From Polyangiaceae bacterium (GTDB lineage: Bacteria > Myxococcota_A > Polyangia > Polyangiales > Polyangiaceae): DNA of 64,000 nt. A model generated the notes under the pieces. That model was not told the DNA's origin. It did not search any database and saw only the letters and a program-made list of their open reading frames with translations. This document shows, in pieces, positions 1-9,548 of this stretch (the first letter of the stretch is position 1; each line of letters starts with the position of its first letter). The position numbers and the translations under genes were made by a program. The stretch lies in the NCBI GenBank assembly GCA_015075635.1, contig JABTUA010000001.1, positions 1,674,001-1,738,000 of the forward strand, given 5' to 3'.

Positions 1-554
1 GCGAACGGCGCGAGGTCGCCGAGAGCGGCCTGTGCATCGAGTCGATGCTCGGGAGCGCGCTCTCCTCCGCGCAGATAGACTCGGTGTACGAGCTGTACCT
101 GACGACGGTGGACAAGTTCGTCTGGGGTCGCCGCTACCTGACCCGCGAGTTCTTCCACGAGGTCTGCGCCAAGATGGGCGAGCAGATCCACCTGGTGTTC
201 GCCCGCGACGCGAGCGGGGGCGAGCCCATCGCCGGTGCGTTCAACCTGCTCGGGCGCGACGCGCTCTACGGCCGCTACTGGGGCGCGCGGGAGGAGCGCC
301 GCTTCCTGCACTTCGAGGTCTGCTACTACCGAGGCATCCAAGACTGCATCGAGCGCGGGCTCGCACGCTTCGAGCCCGGAGCGGGCGGCGAGCACAAAGC
401 GGCGCGCGGCTTCTTGCCAACGGTCACCCACAGCACCCACCTCCTCTTGGACCGGCGCCTCGACCTAGCGGTGCGCGACTTCGTGCAGCGCGAGCGGGCT
501 GCCGTGATCGAGCACGTGAGCCGGGAGCGGGCGCTCACTCGGCCAGGCCGCTGA
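1..554 (+). CDS. FemAB/GNAT-like acyltransferase (DUF482/PF04339 family), 5' end missing
   Basis: The frame is open from the left window edge, so only the C-terminal ~183 residues are present. They match the end of the 'peptidoglycan biosynthesis/recognition' acyltransferase family: a beta-rich stretch LYGRYWG, then LHFEVCYY, a helix, and the signature GAGGEHK followed by RGF and a threonine/serine/histidine segment. These proteins have a GNAT-type fold and are thought to be cytoplasmic N-acyltransferases; the substrate is not established. The last 20 bases overlap the 3' end of the convergent exported-protein gene. Family assignment is fairly secure, function is not. Confidence 0.75.
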   Translation, partial: ERREVAESGLCIESMLGSALSSAQIDSVYELYLTTVDKFVWGRRYLTREFFHEVCAKMGEQIHLVFARDASGGEPIAGAFNLLGRDALYGRYWGAREERRFLHFEVCYYRGIQDCIERGLARFEPGAGGEHKAARGFLPTVTHSTHLLLDRRLDLAVRDFVQRERAAVIEHVSRERALTRPGR

Positions 555-1179
555 GCAGCACGCTGTGCCAGGACAGGACCACCAAGACGGCGTGGTCACG
601 TTCGTCCGCACCGCCGGGGTCGAGCCAGCGGTACACGTAGCGCGCCTCGAGCCAGGGCCCAGAGGCGTTCTGGAAGAAGGGCAGACCCGCGCCGAGCGAG
701 AGATCGAGCCCGCGCGCCGAGCCGAAGTCGCGGCCGCGCGGCTGTGCGAAGAACGCGCCCATCCCCAAGGACAGTGAGTCGATGGCCAGATCGAGGGTCG
801 CTGGGCCTTGCTCCAGATCCTGTGACCAGCGCGGGAGGAAGAGCGGGCGGAGCTCCGCGCCGAAGGAGCCGAAACGCCGGGTCTCTCCCTCCTGGCCCAG
901 CCCGTCGGCGTACACGGCGTACACCCCCAGCGTCGAGTAGTAGTGCAGGCCGAGCCGGGCTGCGCCGAGCGCGTCGTCCTGCGTCGTGCCGAGCCCGAGC
1001 CCGAAGCCCAGGTCGAAGTCGCCGGCGAAGCGCCCGTGCACGCCGTCGCCGCGACCGCCGCGTGGCTCGGAGATCTGCCCGCGCACGCGCGAGGCAGTGG
1101 GCTCGCCGGGGTCCCAGCCCTGGGCCAGGAGCGGCGCGGGTGTGAGCAGGAGCGCGGCGCACCACCAGAGGCGAGGCAT
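535..1179 (-). CDS. Exported barrel-like hypothetical protein
   Basis: The 214-residue product starts with a clear signal peptide (hydrophobic stretch to about residue 19, ending LLAQ). The rest is rich in alternating Gly/aromatic segments such as DFDLGFGLGLG and LGLHYYSTLGVYAVY, which resembles short outer-membrane beta-strands. It ends in hydrophobic residues but not the classical terminal aromatic. Its ATG overlaps the stop of the upstream HD-domain gene in a TGATG junction (1177-1181), so translation is probably coupled. No named family was recognised; an outer-membrane or periplasmic location is inferred. Confidence 0.65.
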   Translation of the reverse strand: MPRLWWCAALLLTPAPLLAQGWDPGEPTASRVRGQISEPRGGRGDGVHGRFAGDFDLGFGLGLGTTQDDALGAARLGLHYYSTLGVYAVYADGLGQEGETRRFGSFGAELRPLFLPRWSQDLEQGPATLDLAIDSLSLGMGAFFAQPRGRDFGSARGLDLSLGAGLPFFQNASGPWLEARYVYRWLDPGGADERDHAVLVVLSWHSVLLSGLAE

Positions 1180-2471
1180 CAGCTCTCCACGGCGCGGCTG
1201 ATCTCGTCGCGCAGCTCCTCGGCGAAGATCAAGCGCACGCGCGCCATGCGCTGGCCGCGTAGACGGCCGAGCAGGTAGGAGACGTCACCCGGGCGGCGCG
1301 GCGCGCCCGTCGGGAAGATCACCGTGAGCGAGCCGTCGGAGTCGTCGAAGGGTAGGTCGGACGCGCAGTCGAGCCCGACGTACACTTCGGGATCGAGCCC
1401 CGCGGCCCGCGCCACTTCTCGAGCGCGTTCGAGCAGCTCCCGGCGCACCTCCGGCTCGGCCTGGGCGCCGTACAGCTCGTAGGTCTTGAAGAGCTTGCGC
1501 GTCGACAGGCGCGTGCACAGGTCCCGCAGCACCGGATCGCCGGCGTTCTTCCACTCGGCGAGCGCCGTCCAGAGGATCGCGTCGTCGAGCGCGAGGTAGT
1601 CGCCGAGCGCAGCGTCCCCGTCGCGGGAGAGGGACGCAACGGCCTGCGGAACGCCGCCGAGGCGCGTGCCGTCGACGAGCAGCTGGCGCACCCGGCCGAG
1701 GATGCGAGCCAAGAGCCACTCGCTGGCGCGGCAGGTCTTGTGGAAATAGACCTGCTGGAACATGAAGAGCCGCGCCAGGATGAACGACTCGATGGCCGGC
1801 AGGCCCTTGGCGCCGTCGATGGCGAGCGGCGGCGCTTGTCCGTCCACTTGGGGTGCGCCGAGGCGCAGGCTGCGCAAGAGCCAGTCCAGATCGAACGAGC
1901 CGTAGCCGACGCCCGTGAAGTAGGCGTCGCGCAGCAAGTAGTCGCAGCGATCGACGTCGAAGGTGCCGCTGACCGCGCGCGCCAGAAAGGTGAGCTCGTG
2001 GCGCCCGTGCACCAGCTCGGCCACCCGCTGGGGCAAGGTGGCGTCGTAGCGCGAGAGGATGCGGTTCACGTCGGTCCCGCTATCCAAGATGATGCGGCTG
2101 GTCCAGGTCTCGTGGCGTGGCCCGTCGGGTAGCGCCTCCTCGAACAGGTGCGAGAACGGACCGTGCCCGACGTCGTGGAGCAGCGCCGCGGCCAGCGCGT
2201 CCCGCGCGCGCTCCGTGGTCACGCGCTGCCAGAAGGGCAGCTCGTCGTGCACCTGGCGCATGCGGCGGATGAAGCGCGTCATCACGAACGCCGCGCCGAT
2301 GGCGTGCGAGAAGCGAGTGTGGTCGGCGCCCGGGTAGGCGAGGGCGGCGAGGCCGAGCTGGCGGATGCGACGCAAGCGTTGCACCTCCGCGGCCTCGAGC
2401 AGCGCCGAGACGATGTCTTCCTCGTCCGTCTCGAATTCGACCAGTCCATGAACGGGATCGCGTAGGATCAA
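1179..2471 (-). CDS. HD-domain phosphohydrolase (dGTPase-like)
   Basis: The product belongs to the HD superfamily related to dGTPases and SAMHD1. It opens with the family's RDPVHG motif. The metal-binding residues are visible as a His in HTRFSHAIG, the HD pair in LLHDVGHGPFSH, and a later Asp in FDVDRCDYLLRDA. These enzymes hydrolyse nucleotides or similar phosphoesters in the cytoplasm; the substrate cannot be told from sequence. I chose the TTG at 2471 because GGAGG lies 4 bases upstream and it puts RDPVHG near the N-terminus (430 aa). A GTG at 2555 would add 28 unconserved residues. It is coupled by TGATG to the exported-protein gene. Confidence 0.82.
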   Translation of the reverse strand: MILRDPVHGLVEFETDEEDIVSALLEAAEVQRLRRIRQLGLAALAYPGADHTRFSHAIGAAFVMTRFIRRMRQVHDELPFWQRVTTERARDALAAALLHDVGHGPFSHLFEEALPDGPRHETWTSRIILDSGTDVNRILSRYDATLPQRVAELVHGRHELTFLARAVSGTFDVDRCDYLLRDAYFTGVGYGSFDLDWLLRSLRLGAPQVDGQAPPLAIDGAKGLPAIESFILARLFMFQQVYFHKTCRASEWLLARILGRVRQLLVDGTRLGGVPQAVASLSRDGDAALGDYLALDDAILWTALAEWKNAGDPVLRDLCTRLSTRKLFKTYELYGAQAEPEVRRELLERAREVARAAGLDPEVYVGLDCASDLPFDDSDGSLTVIFPTGAPRRPGDVSYLLGRLRGQRMARVRLIFAEELRDEISRAVES

Positions 2472-2653
2472 GCGGCCTCCGACCGAGCGTCTGCGCTCCG
2501 CTCCCACATTTAGCGCGAGCGCGCCGCGATGTGGGAGACAGTGTGCGTGAGTCACCCACCACCTGCGTCAGCACTACCCCGCCTGGACAAGCGCGCCGAA
2601 TCGCGGTTTCCTGTGAGAAGCGCGGACTCGTCTGCGCCCCAGGAGCGGCAAGC

Positions 2654-4837
2654 ATGGAGGGTCGAGAGCCAGGAAGGAGCGCACTATCGCACTACGCGCT
2701 CCGCCTAGCCGACCTGCTCAGGCAGCTGCCCGAGCGGGAGCTGTCGTCCTTGATCGACCGCATGGAGATCGCGGTCGATCAGGCCAAGCGCATCGACGTC
2801 GCGTCGCAGGTGGCGCGGGCGCTGGTCTCTCTGCCCGAGGTCCGGGACCCGGCCGGGTACCTGCCCGGTGCGACCGCGGAGCTCTTGTTTCGCATCGCCG
2901 AGGCGAAAGGCGTGCTCGTCCTGGACGCGCTGCCCCCGGCGGTGGCGCCGCTGGTCCATCGGGGCATCGTGTTCGCACGGGGCGGAAACCACGGCGGGGT
3001 CGAGCTGATCCTCCCCATCGCCTACATGGTCCAGGTGCGGAGCTGGCAGGGCGACGATCCGCGCGGCGCCCGTGCGCTCTTGGCTCAGGCGAGCCCCGAG
3101 GTCGCGAGTAGCATCGCCTCGCACTACCTGGGGCGTCCGGCTACACCGCCCCTGGCGCTCTCGCTCGAGCCGGCTTGGGAGGTCATGAACGACCCGCAGG
3201 CGCTCGCCAAGGAGGTGGAGGCGCTGGCCCCCCTCGAGCGCAAGCTGCTCAAGGCGGTCGAGAAGGTGGGCGGCGAGGTCGACACCGAGGAGCTGCTCGA
3301 CCTGGAGCGCGAGCCGATGCGCCTGCGCGGCGCAACCGGCGCGACGCCCTCGCGTCGTGGGGTGGGCTTCGCGCTGGAGCGCCGCGGATTCTTGATCCCG
3401 GTGTACCCGAACCGGCACGTCGTTCCGACGGAGGTGGCGGCGGTGGTGGGCGCGCAGCGCCGCGCCGAGCGCGATGCGCAGCGCCGCGAGATCTTGAGCT
3501 ACGTGCTCGCGGAGGACCACGCGCCGCGCCGCGCGCGCTTCGCGGAGGATCCGGTGCCGCTGGCGCTCGCCTTGGCGCTGGCGGTGCGCGACCCCTCGGT
3601 GGACGTGCGTCCCGGGGTCGGCACCCCGCGGTCGCTCGTCTCGAAGCTCGCCACGCGCTTCGGCAAGCATCCGGACTCGGTCGCGCTGATCGCGGCGCTG
3701 AGCCGGGCAATGGGGCTCTGGGACGCTTCGGTGATCAGCGTCACCTCACCGCCGGGCGCGAGCCGCGTCGGCGATCTCGGGCGCCTGCTGTTCGAGACCT
3801 GGCTGCGCGGTGGCGCCTGGGACGAAGCACGACCCGACGGAGAGGTGCTGCGCGTCACTGCCGAGGCCCGGGAGGCGAGCGCGGTGGGCGTGCTTCGCCG
3901 CATCGTGCTCGACGCGCTGCGCGAGCTCGGCGACGGGCGCTGGGCACCGTGGGAGGCCGTCGCGGCGTTCGTTCGCGCCGACTCGCGCACGCCCGGGCTG
4001 GCGCGGCTGCTCGAGCGCTGGGCCCAACGAGCGGGCGTCGAGGTCTCGACCCCGGCGGAGATCGCTCAGCGCATCGCCTGCGAGACGCTGCATTCCCTCG
4101 GGGTGGTCGACCTCGGGGATCCCTCCGACGACTCGGAGCGTCCGACCCTGCGCATCACGCCCCGCGGCCGCGCCTACATCACGGGCACCGCGCTGCCCAA
4201 CCCGGACGCGCAGCGGGAGGGCAGCCGCTTCGTCGATGGTCAGGTCTTGCGCATCGGCCCGGCGGACCGCATCGGCAGCGTCGTAGCGCTCTCCCCGCTG
4301 ATCGAGATCGGCTCAGTCACTGGAAGCCTCGATGTCAGCGTGACCCAACACACCCTCTCGCTGGCCCTCGCCGCGGGCTTCGACGCCGACAACCTCAAGG
4401 GCCGGCTCGAGGCGCTGGCCCAGCTGCCGGACCCCATCGAGCGCATGCTGACGCAGGCCTCGGCGGTGCTCGGCCGTGCGGAGTACGTGCCGACCCAGGG
4501 CTTTTTGTGGGTCGAGGACAACGAGATCCGCGAGATGCTTCGGACGCGCCGGCAGACCGCCGATCTGTTCGTCGATCCGTCGCCGCCCGCCGGGCTCCTG
4601 CTGAGTCCAGGCACCGACATCGAGCGGGTGGCGCGGCGCTGTCGATCGCTCGGGGTGGAGGTGGTGGTCGACGGCGAAGTCTACCGCACGCGCAGCCTGA
4701 CCCCGCCGCCGCGCAACGGGAGCGCCGCGCGGCGCTACGACCGCACCGAACCTCCGACCAGCAACATCGCGCGAAAGCACACCGGGACGCGGCGGCGCTC
4801 GTCCACTCAGACCCCGGCGCTGAAGCGCAAGCCGTAG
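2654..4837 (+). CDS. Helicase-C-associated domain protein (XPB/Ssl2-like), function unknown
   Basis: A 727-residue cytoplasmic protein without signal peptide. The C-terminal part (roughly residues 510-680) resembles the XPB/Ssl2 'helicase_C_3' domain: a beta strand (SPLIEIGSVTG), an alpha-helical unit around SVTQHTLSLALAAGFDADNLKGRL, then a segment placing values such as LLLSPGTDIE before a second small fold. Actinobacterial and myxobacterial proteins with this domain often lack helicase motifs, and none are visible here. The tail is basic and Ser/Thr-rich. The start at 2654 has AGGAG 8 bases upstream. Diverges from the HD gene. The family call is tentative. Confidence 0.6.
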   Translation: MEGREPGRSALSHYALRLADLLRQLPERELSSLIDRMEIAVDQAKRIDVASQVARALVSLPEVRDPAGYLPGATAELLFRIAEAKGVLVLDALPPAVAPLVHRGIVFARGGNHGGVELILPIAYMVQVRSWQGDDPRGARALLAQASPEVASSIASHYLGRPATPPLALSLEPAWEVMNDPQALAKEVEALAPLERKLLKAVEKVGGEVDTEELLDLEREPMRLRGATGATPSRRGVGFALERRGFLIPVYPNRHVVPTEVAAVVGAQRRAERDAQRREILSYVLAEDHAPRRARFAEDPVPLALALALAVRDPSVDVRPGVGTPRSLVSKLATRFGKHPDSVALIAALSRAMGLWDASVISVTSPPGASRVGDLGRLLFETWLRGGAWDEARPDGEVLRVTAEAREASAVGVLRRIVLDALRELGDGRWAPWEAVAAFVRADSRTPGLARLLERWAQRAGVEVSTPAEIAQRIACETLHSLGVVDLGDPSDDSERPTLRITPRGRAYITGTALPNPDAQREGSRFVDGQVLRIGPADRIGSVVALSPLIEIGSVTGSLDVSVTQHTLSLALAAGFDADNLKGRLEALAQLPDPIERMLTQASAVLGRAEYVPTQGFLWVEDNEIREMLRTRRQTADLFVDPSPPAGLLLSPGTDIERVARRCRSLGVEVVVDGEVYRTRSLTPPPRNGSAARRYDRTEPPTSNIARKHTGTRRRSSTQTPALKRKP

Positions 4838-4851
4838 CGCGTGCGTCTCCC

Positions 4852-6108
4852 TCAGGCTTCCAGCCGCCGCTTCACCCAGCTCTGGACGCCGGGCGAGGCC
4901 GAGACGTGGGCGCCCTTGCCCCGGCTGACGAAGACCTCGGCGGGCAACGCGCGGCCGTTGTACTCGCTCGCCATCGTGAAGCCGTAGGCCCCGGCGTCTC
5001 GCACCACGATCCGCGCCGGGACGCTCGGCCCCAAGGCATGGAGCCCGAAGTCGTCGGCGCTCTCGCACACCGGTCCCACCACCTGCCACTCGGGCGCCGA
5101 GGGCGCGCGCTCCAGCGGTTCGATGCGGTGACGGGCGGCGTAGAGCGCGGGACGGATCAGATCGTTCATCCCCGCGTCGATCAGACACCAGCGGCGCGCC
5201 CCGCTCTGCTTCGACTGCACGACGCCCGCGACGAGCACGCCGAAGGGCGCGACCAGCGCGCGTCCGGGCTCCACCACCAGCGCGAGCTCGCCGAGGCCTT
5301 GCTCGCGCAACAGCGCGAGCGCAGCGCGCACGAACGCGGGCGGAGCGTCGACGGGCGCGCCGCCGTAATCGATGCCGAAGCCGCCGCCGAAGTCCACGAA
5401 TTCGAGGGCGTTCCCGGCCCCCAGGCGCTCCTTGGCGACGCCACACACCACGCGCGCGCTCTCCAGGTAGGGGGCCGGCGTCGCCAGCATCGAGCCGACG
5501 TGGGTGGACAGCCCGGCGAGCCGGAGTGCGCTGCCGGCCCGCTCGAGCTCCGCGAACGCAGCGGCCAGATCCCGGGCCACGATGCCGAACTTCGCCTCGT
5601 CGTGTCCGGTGGCGATGTGAGCGTGGGAGTCGATCTCGACGTCCGGGTTGATGCGCAGGCTGACGCGGGCGGTCTTGCCGAGCGCGCGGGCTCGCGCCGC
5701 CACCCGCGCGACCTCCTCGACGCTCTCCAGCTGGATGGCGCGAATGTCGCGGGAGATGGCCAGGTCGAGCTCCCAGTCGAGCTTCGCGACGCCGCTCATC
5801 ACGATGCGATCCGGCGGCATGCTCCCGCCGAGTGCGACCTCGAGCTCGCCGCCGCTCACCACGTCGGCGCCACCGCCGGCACCGGCGACTGCCCGGACCA
5901 CGCTCCCCGCCGTGTTGGCCTTCACGGCGTACGCCACCAGGCCCGGCGAGTCATCGAAGGCCGTCACCAGCTCGCGAGTCGCCCGGCTGATGCCGTCGAG
6001 GTCGTAGAAGTAGGCGGGAGTCGGGATCCGGGCCTCCTCCAAGAGCTCGGCGAGAGACCTGCCGCCCAGGGTGGCGCCCCCGCGTTCGTCGCGTGCAAAT
6101 CCGGACAT
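4852..6108 (-). CDS. lysA: Diaminopimelate decarboxylase
   Basis: LysA decarboxylates meso-diaminopimelate to lysine, the last step of lysine synthesis, in the cytoplasm using PLP. The PLP lysine is in YAVKANT, followed by the family landmarks SGGELEVAL, HVGS, GGGFGIDYGG and EPGR. The active-site Cys of the partner subunit is in VCESADDF, and the C-terminal DAGAYGFTMASEYNGR closes the barrel domain. Length (418 aa from the ATG at 6108) is normal. An upstream ATG at 6186 would add 26 unconserved residues, so 6108 is preferred. It is divergent from pyk with an 86-bp gap and convergent with the helicase-C-like gene. Confidence 0.93.
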   Translation of the reverse strand: MSGFARDERGGATLGGRSLAELLEEARIPTPAYFYDLDGISRATRELVTAFDDSPGLVAYAVKANTAGSVVRAVAGAGGGADVVSGGELEVALGGSMPPDRIVMSGVAKLDWELDLAISRDIRAIQLESVEEVARVAARARALGKTARVSLRINPDVEIDSHAHIATGHDEAKFGIVARDLAAAFAELERAGSALRLAGLSTHVGSMLATPAPYLESARVVCGVAKERLGAGNALEFVDFGGGFGIDYGGAPVDAPPAFVRAALALLREQGLGELALVVEPGRALVAPFGVLVAGVVQSKQSGARRWCLIDAGMNDLIRPALYAARHRIEPLERAPSAPEWQVVGPVCESADDFGLHALGPSVPARIVVRDAGAYGFTMASEYNGRALPAEVFVSRGKGAHVSASPGVQSWVKRRLEA

Positions 6109-6194
6109 GGCCCGGCTTATAGCGTCTTTTGCCGGCGTTTGCCTCGTGAGCGTTCTCCCCCAGGCGGCCGTGTGCTGTGGCACCATGACGCCTG

Positions 6195-7595
6195 ATGACT
6201 CTCCGCCGCGCCAAGATCGTCTGCACTCTGGGGCCGGCGGTGCAGACCCCCGAGCGCATCGCCGAGCTGATCGCGGCGGGGATGGACGTAGCGCGCTTGA
6301 ACTTCTCCCATGGCACCCACGCGGACCACGGGCGCATGGTCGAGCTGATCCGGGATGCGAGCGCCACGGCGGGCAAGCCGGTGGCCATCCTGCAAGACCT
6401 GTGCGGCCCCAAGATTCGCACCAGCAGCGTGGTGCCTTCGAGCCTGGAGGTGGGGCAGAGCGTCGATCTGGTGGCGCGCGCTCCGGGGGACGACAAGACC
6501 ATCGGCGTCGACTACGACGGCCTGCACGAAGATCTGCGCGCCGGCGACCGCATCCTGCTCGGCGACGGCCAGGTCGAGCTTCGGGTCGAGCAGGTGGCCG
6601 ACGAGCGGGTCATGGCGCGGGTGGACCACGGGGGCGCGCTGCGCGCGCGCATGGGCGTGAACCTGCCGTCGCACCGCGTGCGCTTCGGCGGACTGACCCA
6701 GAAGGATCGCGAGGACCTGGCGTTCGGTCTCGGTCTCGGTGTGGACTACGTGGCCCTCTCGTTCGTGCGCAGCGCCGCCGACGTGGAGGAGCTGCGCGAG
6801 CTGTGCGCGGGACACGGCCGGCCCACGCCCATCGTGGCCAAGATCGAGACCCCGAGCGCCGTGGAGTCCATCGAGTCCATCGTGCAGGCAGCGGACGCGG
6901 CCATGGTCGCCCGCGGCGATCTGGGCGTGGAGCTCCCGCCGGAGCGGGTGCCGGTGGTGCAGCGCCAGATCATCGGGACCTGTCGGGCGCTCAAGAAGCC
7001 CGTGATCGTCGCGACGGAGATGCTGCAATCGATGGTGGACGCGCCGCGCCCGACCCGAGCCGAGGCCAGCGACGTGGCCGGGGCGGTGTTCGGCGGGGCG
7101 GACGCGGTGATGCTGTCCGGGGAGACGGCGACCGGGAAGTTCCCGATCCGGGCCTGCCAGATGATGGACCGCATCATCCGAGAGGCCGAGGCGAGCCCGT
7201 TCTTCCAGCCCGTGCCTTCGGAGCGCGGGAGCGCCACCGCAGAGGCCATCGCCCATGCCGCGTGCAGCATTGCCCGGGAAGTCGGCGCCAAGGTCATCGT
7301 GGCTCTCACCGAGAGCGGGGGCACCGCTCGCCTGGTCTCCAAGGCCCGACCCATGGTTCCGCTCGTGGCCCTGTCGCCGGACGAGCGGACTCTGCGCCGT
7401 CTCGCGCTATTCTGGGGCGTGTCGCCCCGAGCCCTGGACGTCGTGACCGACCTCGAGGTCCTGGCGGCGCGTACCCGCGCGCTGCTCGTCGACAGCGGCA
7501 TGGTCGCTGTCGGCGACCGCTTCGTGATCGTGTACGGCGCGCCGGTCGGGGGGCGGGGCTCGACCAACGCGCTGCGCGTCGAGGTGGTGAAGTGA
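6195..7595 (+). CDS. pyk: Pyruvate kinase
   Basis: Pyruvate kinase transfers phosphate from phosphoenolpyruvate to ADP, the last glycolytic step. The N-terminus RRAKIVCTLGPA and RLNFSHGTH are canonical. The catalytic Lys and metal-binding Glu are in IVAKIETPSAVE, the Asp in ARGDLGVELP, and the helix signature in VIVATEMLQSM. A C-terminal regulatory domain (residues ~340-466) is present, with TESGGTARLVSKARP; total length 466 aa is typical of the bacterial enzyme. The following kinase gene begins 34 bases downstream on the same strand, so co-transcription is possible. Confidence 0.95.
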   Translation: MTLRRAKIVCTLGPAVQTPERIAELIAAGMDVARLNFSHGTHADHGRMVELIRDASATAGKPVAILQDLCGPKIRTSSVVPSSLEVGQSVDLVARAPGDDKTIGVDYDGLHEDLRAGDRILLGDGQVELRVEQVADERVMARVDHGGALRARMGVNLPSHRVRFGGLTQKDREDLAFGLGLGVDYVALSFVRSAADVEELRELCAGHGRPTPIVAKIETPSAVESIESIVQAADAAMVARGDLGVELPPERVPVVQRQIIGTCRALKKPVIVATEMLQSMVDAPRPTRAEASDVAGAVFGGADAVMLSGETATGKFPIRACQMMDRIIREAEASPFFQPVPSERGSATAEAIAHAACSIAREVGAKVIVALTESGGTARLVSKARPMVPLVALSPDERTLRRLALFWGVSPRALDVVTDLEVLAARTRALLVDSGMVAVGDRFVIVYGAPVGGRGSTNALRVEVVK

Positions 7596-7629
7596 GCCGA
7601 GTCGCGTCGCGCGGTTGGGAGGCGGGCTA

Positions 7630-9471
7630 GTGCCGCTCGTCGCCGAACTGATCCCGAAGCTCGAGAAGTACGAGGTGCTCGAGGAGATCGGACATGGCGG
7701 CATGGCGACGGTGTACCGCGCTCGCGATCGGCGCCTGGGCCGCGACGTCGCGATCAAGGTCATCCACAAACACCTGCGCGAGAACAAGGAAGTGGGCTTG
7801 CGCTTCGTCAGCGAGGCTCGCGCGGTCGCCAAGCTCAAGCACCCGAACATCGTCGAGGTCTACGACGTCTCGGACGAGGCCGATGACGAGCGCTACCTGG
7901 TGGTGGAGCTCGTGCCCGGCACGACGCTTCGCAAGCTCTTGGCCGAGCGCGGCCACATGCCCGCCGAGGTCGCCGCGGCCATGGCCATCGAGATCGGCGC
8001 GGCGCTCGAGCACGCCCACGAGCAAGGCGTGATCCACCGCGACGTGAAGCCCGAGAACGTGCTGGTCGATTTCTCGGATCGCTCGTCGAGCAAGCGCGGA
8101 GCGTCGCAGGAGCGACCGGCGGACGCCGAGTCGGGCAGGGTGAAGATCACCGACTTCGGCATCGCGAAGCTGCTCGACGCCCAGGGCGTGACCAGCACCG
8201 GTCAAGTGCTCGGCTCGCCGGCGCACATGGCCCCGGAGCAGATCGAGGGCGGCGACGTGACCGCCCGCGCGGACGTGTTCGGCCTCGGCGTGCTGCTCTA
8301 CGAGTGCCTGGTGGGTCGGCTGCCGTTCGACGGGAAGAACCCCGCTCAGGTGCTGCGCAAGGTGCTCGACGGGACCTTCACGCCGCCGGAGCGCGCGCGC
8401 CCTACGGTGGGCGCGGGGCTGAGCAAGATCGTGGAGCGCGCCTTGGCGCGCGAGCCGGAGGGCCGCTACCCGAGCTGCGGGGAGCTGTGCGAAGCCCTGC
8501 GCAAGGAGCTGGCGTCCGTCGGCTTCGACAACCCGCGGCGCGAGCTGGTCGAGTACCTCACCTCGCCGGAGAGCTACGCCGCGGACTACGAAGGCCGCGT
8601 GGTCCGGCGTCTGGTCGAGCTGGGTAAGAAGGCGCGCGCGGCGCGGCAGGCCCCTGCCGCCGCCGCCTACTTCAACCGCGCGCTGGCGTTTCGCCCCGAC
8701 GACGCCGAGCTCTTGAAACAGGTCGCGGGGCTCGCGCAGAGCGAGCGGCGCCGGCGCCTGGGCGCGCGTGCCGGTGCGGTCTTCGCCATGAGCGTGGTGC
8801 TGGGCAGCGTCGCCTACGGCGTGAGCCGGCAGGCGCGGCAGCCGGTCCTCTTGCCGGATCCCGATCCGAGCGCCGAGCGTGTGGTGCGCCCCGGACCGAG
8901 CGCGCCGCCGCTGGCCCCGCGAGCCTCGGCGAGCGCCCAACCGGCGCCGAGCGAGCGCCCCGTGACGGCGCCCAAGCTGCCGGTCGTTGGGCCCTTGCCG
9001 AGCGCGGGGCCGACGGAGACGCGCAAGGTGATGATCGTGGTGACCGGCGCGCGCTCGGGGGTGGTCAAGGTCGACGGACAGGCGGTCGACGGCTGGTTCG
9101 GCAAGACGCTCGAGCTCGCGGTCGGCAAGCACACCCTCGAAGTCGTGCCTCCCAACAGCGATTGCTGCGTCAACCAGGGGCCCAGGGCCTTCGACGTTAC
9201 CGCCGGCACCAGCGTGCTCACGATCCACGGGGCCGCCCCGTTCAAGCCCGCCTCGCTCGCGCTCGCGGGCCCCGAGGGCTCCGAGGCCGAGTGCCCGCTG
9301 CTGTTCAGCGGCAAGCTCTTGGGTGGGAGCTCGATCACGGTCAAGATCCCCGGCCCCGAATCGACGGTGAAGGGCAGCTGCACGATCGTCGGCCCGCCCG
9401 CCGGTTCGGCGCCAAAAGCCGCCAAGGTCGAGCTCGGCCCGGGCCAGTCTCGACAGCTCGCCTGGCCCTAG
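7630..9471 (+). CDS. Hanks-type Ser/Thr protein kinase, membrane-anchored
   Basis: A eukaryotic-like kinase of 613 aa. The kinase domain spans about residues 14-290, with the glycine loop GHGGMATVY, Lys43 in VAIKVI, HRDVKPEN (Asp138), DFG (Asp175) and APEQ. An insert of about 22 residues lies between HRD and DFG. A single membrane helix follows at about 381-398, then a Pro/Ser/Ala linker and a periplasmic beta-rich module (VKVDGQAVDGWFGKTLEL) that looks PEGA-like. The GTG at 7630 is chosen because GGGAGG lies 7 bases upstream; a TTG at 7615 is the alternative. The two following genes encode envelope proteins, suggesting one operon. Confidence 0.9.
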   Translation: MPLVAELIPKLEKYEVLEEIGHGGMATVYRARDRRLGRDVAIKVIHKHLRENKEVGLRFVSEARAVAKLKHPNIVEVYDVSDEADDERYLVVELVPGTTLRKLLAERGHMPAEVAAAMAIEIGAALEHAHEQGVIHRDVKPENVLVDFSDRSSSKRGASQERPADAESGRVKITDFGIAKLLDAQGVTSTGQVLGSPAHMAPEQIEGGDVTARADVFGLGVLLYECLVGRLPFDGKNPAQVLRKVLDGTFTPPERARPTVGAGLSKIVERALAREPEGRYPSCGELCEALRKELASVGFDNPRRELVEYLTSPESYAADYEGRVVRRLVELGKKARAARQAPAAAAYFNRALAFRPDDAELLKQVAGLAQSERRRRLGARAGAVFAMSVVLGSVAYGVSRQARQPVLLPDPDPSAERVVRPGPSAPPLAPRASASAQPAPSERPVTAPKLPVVGPLPSAGPTETRKVMIVVTGARSGVVKVDGQAVDGWFGKTLELAVGKHTLEVVPPNSDCCVNQGPRAFDVTAGTSVLTIHGAAPFKPASLALAGPEGSEAECPLLFSGKLLGGSSITVKIPGPESTVKGSCTIVGPPAGSAPKAAKVELGPGQSRQLAWP

Positions 9472-9548
9472 GAGGTTGACGCGCCCGCTGCCGCGTTCGA
9501 ACCTCGGTTTCGGCGCGCTCCGAACGGTCGTTCGAAGCCGCGGCCAAG